Below, one piece after another: positions 63,991 to 64,000 of a stretch of 64,000 nt of DNA. The stretch spans positions 1 through 64,000 of the forward strand of contig JAUCGF010000076.1 of NCBI GenBank assembly GCA_030378005.1, in the 5' to 3' direction. Origin of the DNA: Desulfococcaceae bacterium HSG9 (lineage in GTDB: Bacteria; Desulfobacterota; Desulfobacteria; Desulfobacterales; JAUCGF01). Under the pieces are notes generated by a model. That model worked only from the letters and a program-made list of their open reading frames with translations, made no database searches and was not told the origin of the DNA. How positions within the stretch are numbered: position 1 is the first letter of the stretch; every line of letters begins with the position of its first letter. Made by a program: the position numbers and the translations under genes.

Positions 63991-64000
63991 AACATCGTCT

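Overview
The window looks like chromosomal DNA of a sulfate-reducing Desulfobacterota bacterium, most likely a Desulfobacteraceae-type organism. The main evidence is a complete dissimilatory APS reductase and electron-transfer module on the minus strand (aprB, aprA, qmoA, qmoB, qmoC; 20863-28440). Stand-alone FeS proteins, a tungsten-type aldehyde:ferredoxin oxidoreductase and rubrerythrin/rubredoxin proteins point the same way. No rRNA, tRNA or CRISPR array was recognised. The genus is inference only.

Layout. 1-5285: a fragment of a CHAT gene at the left edge, then a plus-strand housekeeping run (ribF, a flippase-like membrane protein, def, fmt, rsmB). 5286-6053: non-coding DNA with an orphan dockerin remnant and tandem 169-bp palindrome-bearing repeats. 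6054-15177: an accessory island. It holds a 1623-residue CHAT protease-NTPase-TPR-ATPase fusion, a second ATPase with a C-terminal transglutaminase-like domain, a truncated and frameshifted copy of the CHAT module, and two small unknown genes. This pair is the best candidate for an undescribed, probably defence-related, system. 15708-20665: an XdhC-like protein, then a minus-strand zinc ABC transporter (znuA, znuC, znuB) ending in a ferredoxin-like protein. 20863-28440: the sulfate-reduction cluster. 28862-31459: clpB. 31542-39067: a hybrid histidine kinase with its coupled solute-binding lipoprotein, a nitroreductase, an FeS protein, and a LysR regulator overlapping a class III aminotransferase. 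39457-45674: recD2, an FAD dehydrogenase and an aldehyde:ferredoxin oxidoreductase. 46099-48537: a rubrerythrin remnant, a small unknown gene, an intact rubrerythrin and a rubredoxin-glutamate synthase-like fusion. 48715-49195: a hicAB toxin-antitoxin pair. 49292-55608: 2-oxoglutarate dehydrogenase genes (sucA, sucB, lpd) with a sulfotransferase-like gene between sucA and sucB. 55698-63990: a minus-strand chemosensory operon of a poly-HAMP chemoreceptor, cheB, a REC-CheC fusion, cheR, a response regulator, cheC and a PAS histidine kinase.

How the genes work together. AprBA reduces APS to sulfite and QmoABC is thought to feed it electrons from menaquinol. The Suc/Lpd complex belongs to oxidative carbon metabolism. 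Rubrerythrin and the rubredoxin fusion fit oxygen or peroxide tolerance in an anaerobe. The chemosensory operon has adaptation enzymes and CheC-type phosphatases but no CheA or CheW in view.

The genome looks repeat-rich and in flux. There are several families of hairpin elements, dispersed gene fragments (CHAT, HAMP, dockerin, rubrerythrin, a possible Rpn-type tail) and three apparent frameshifts or deletions: in the CHAT copy, the response regulator and the HAMP array. Some of these could be assembly or sequencing errors in repeats and homopolymers, and reads would be needed to decide.
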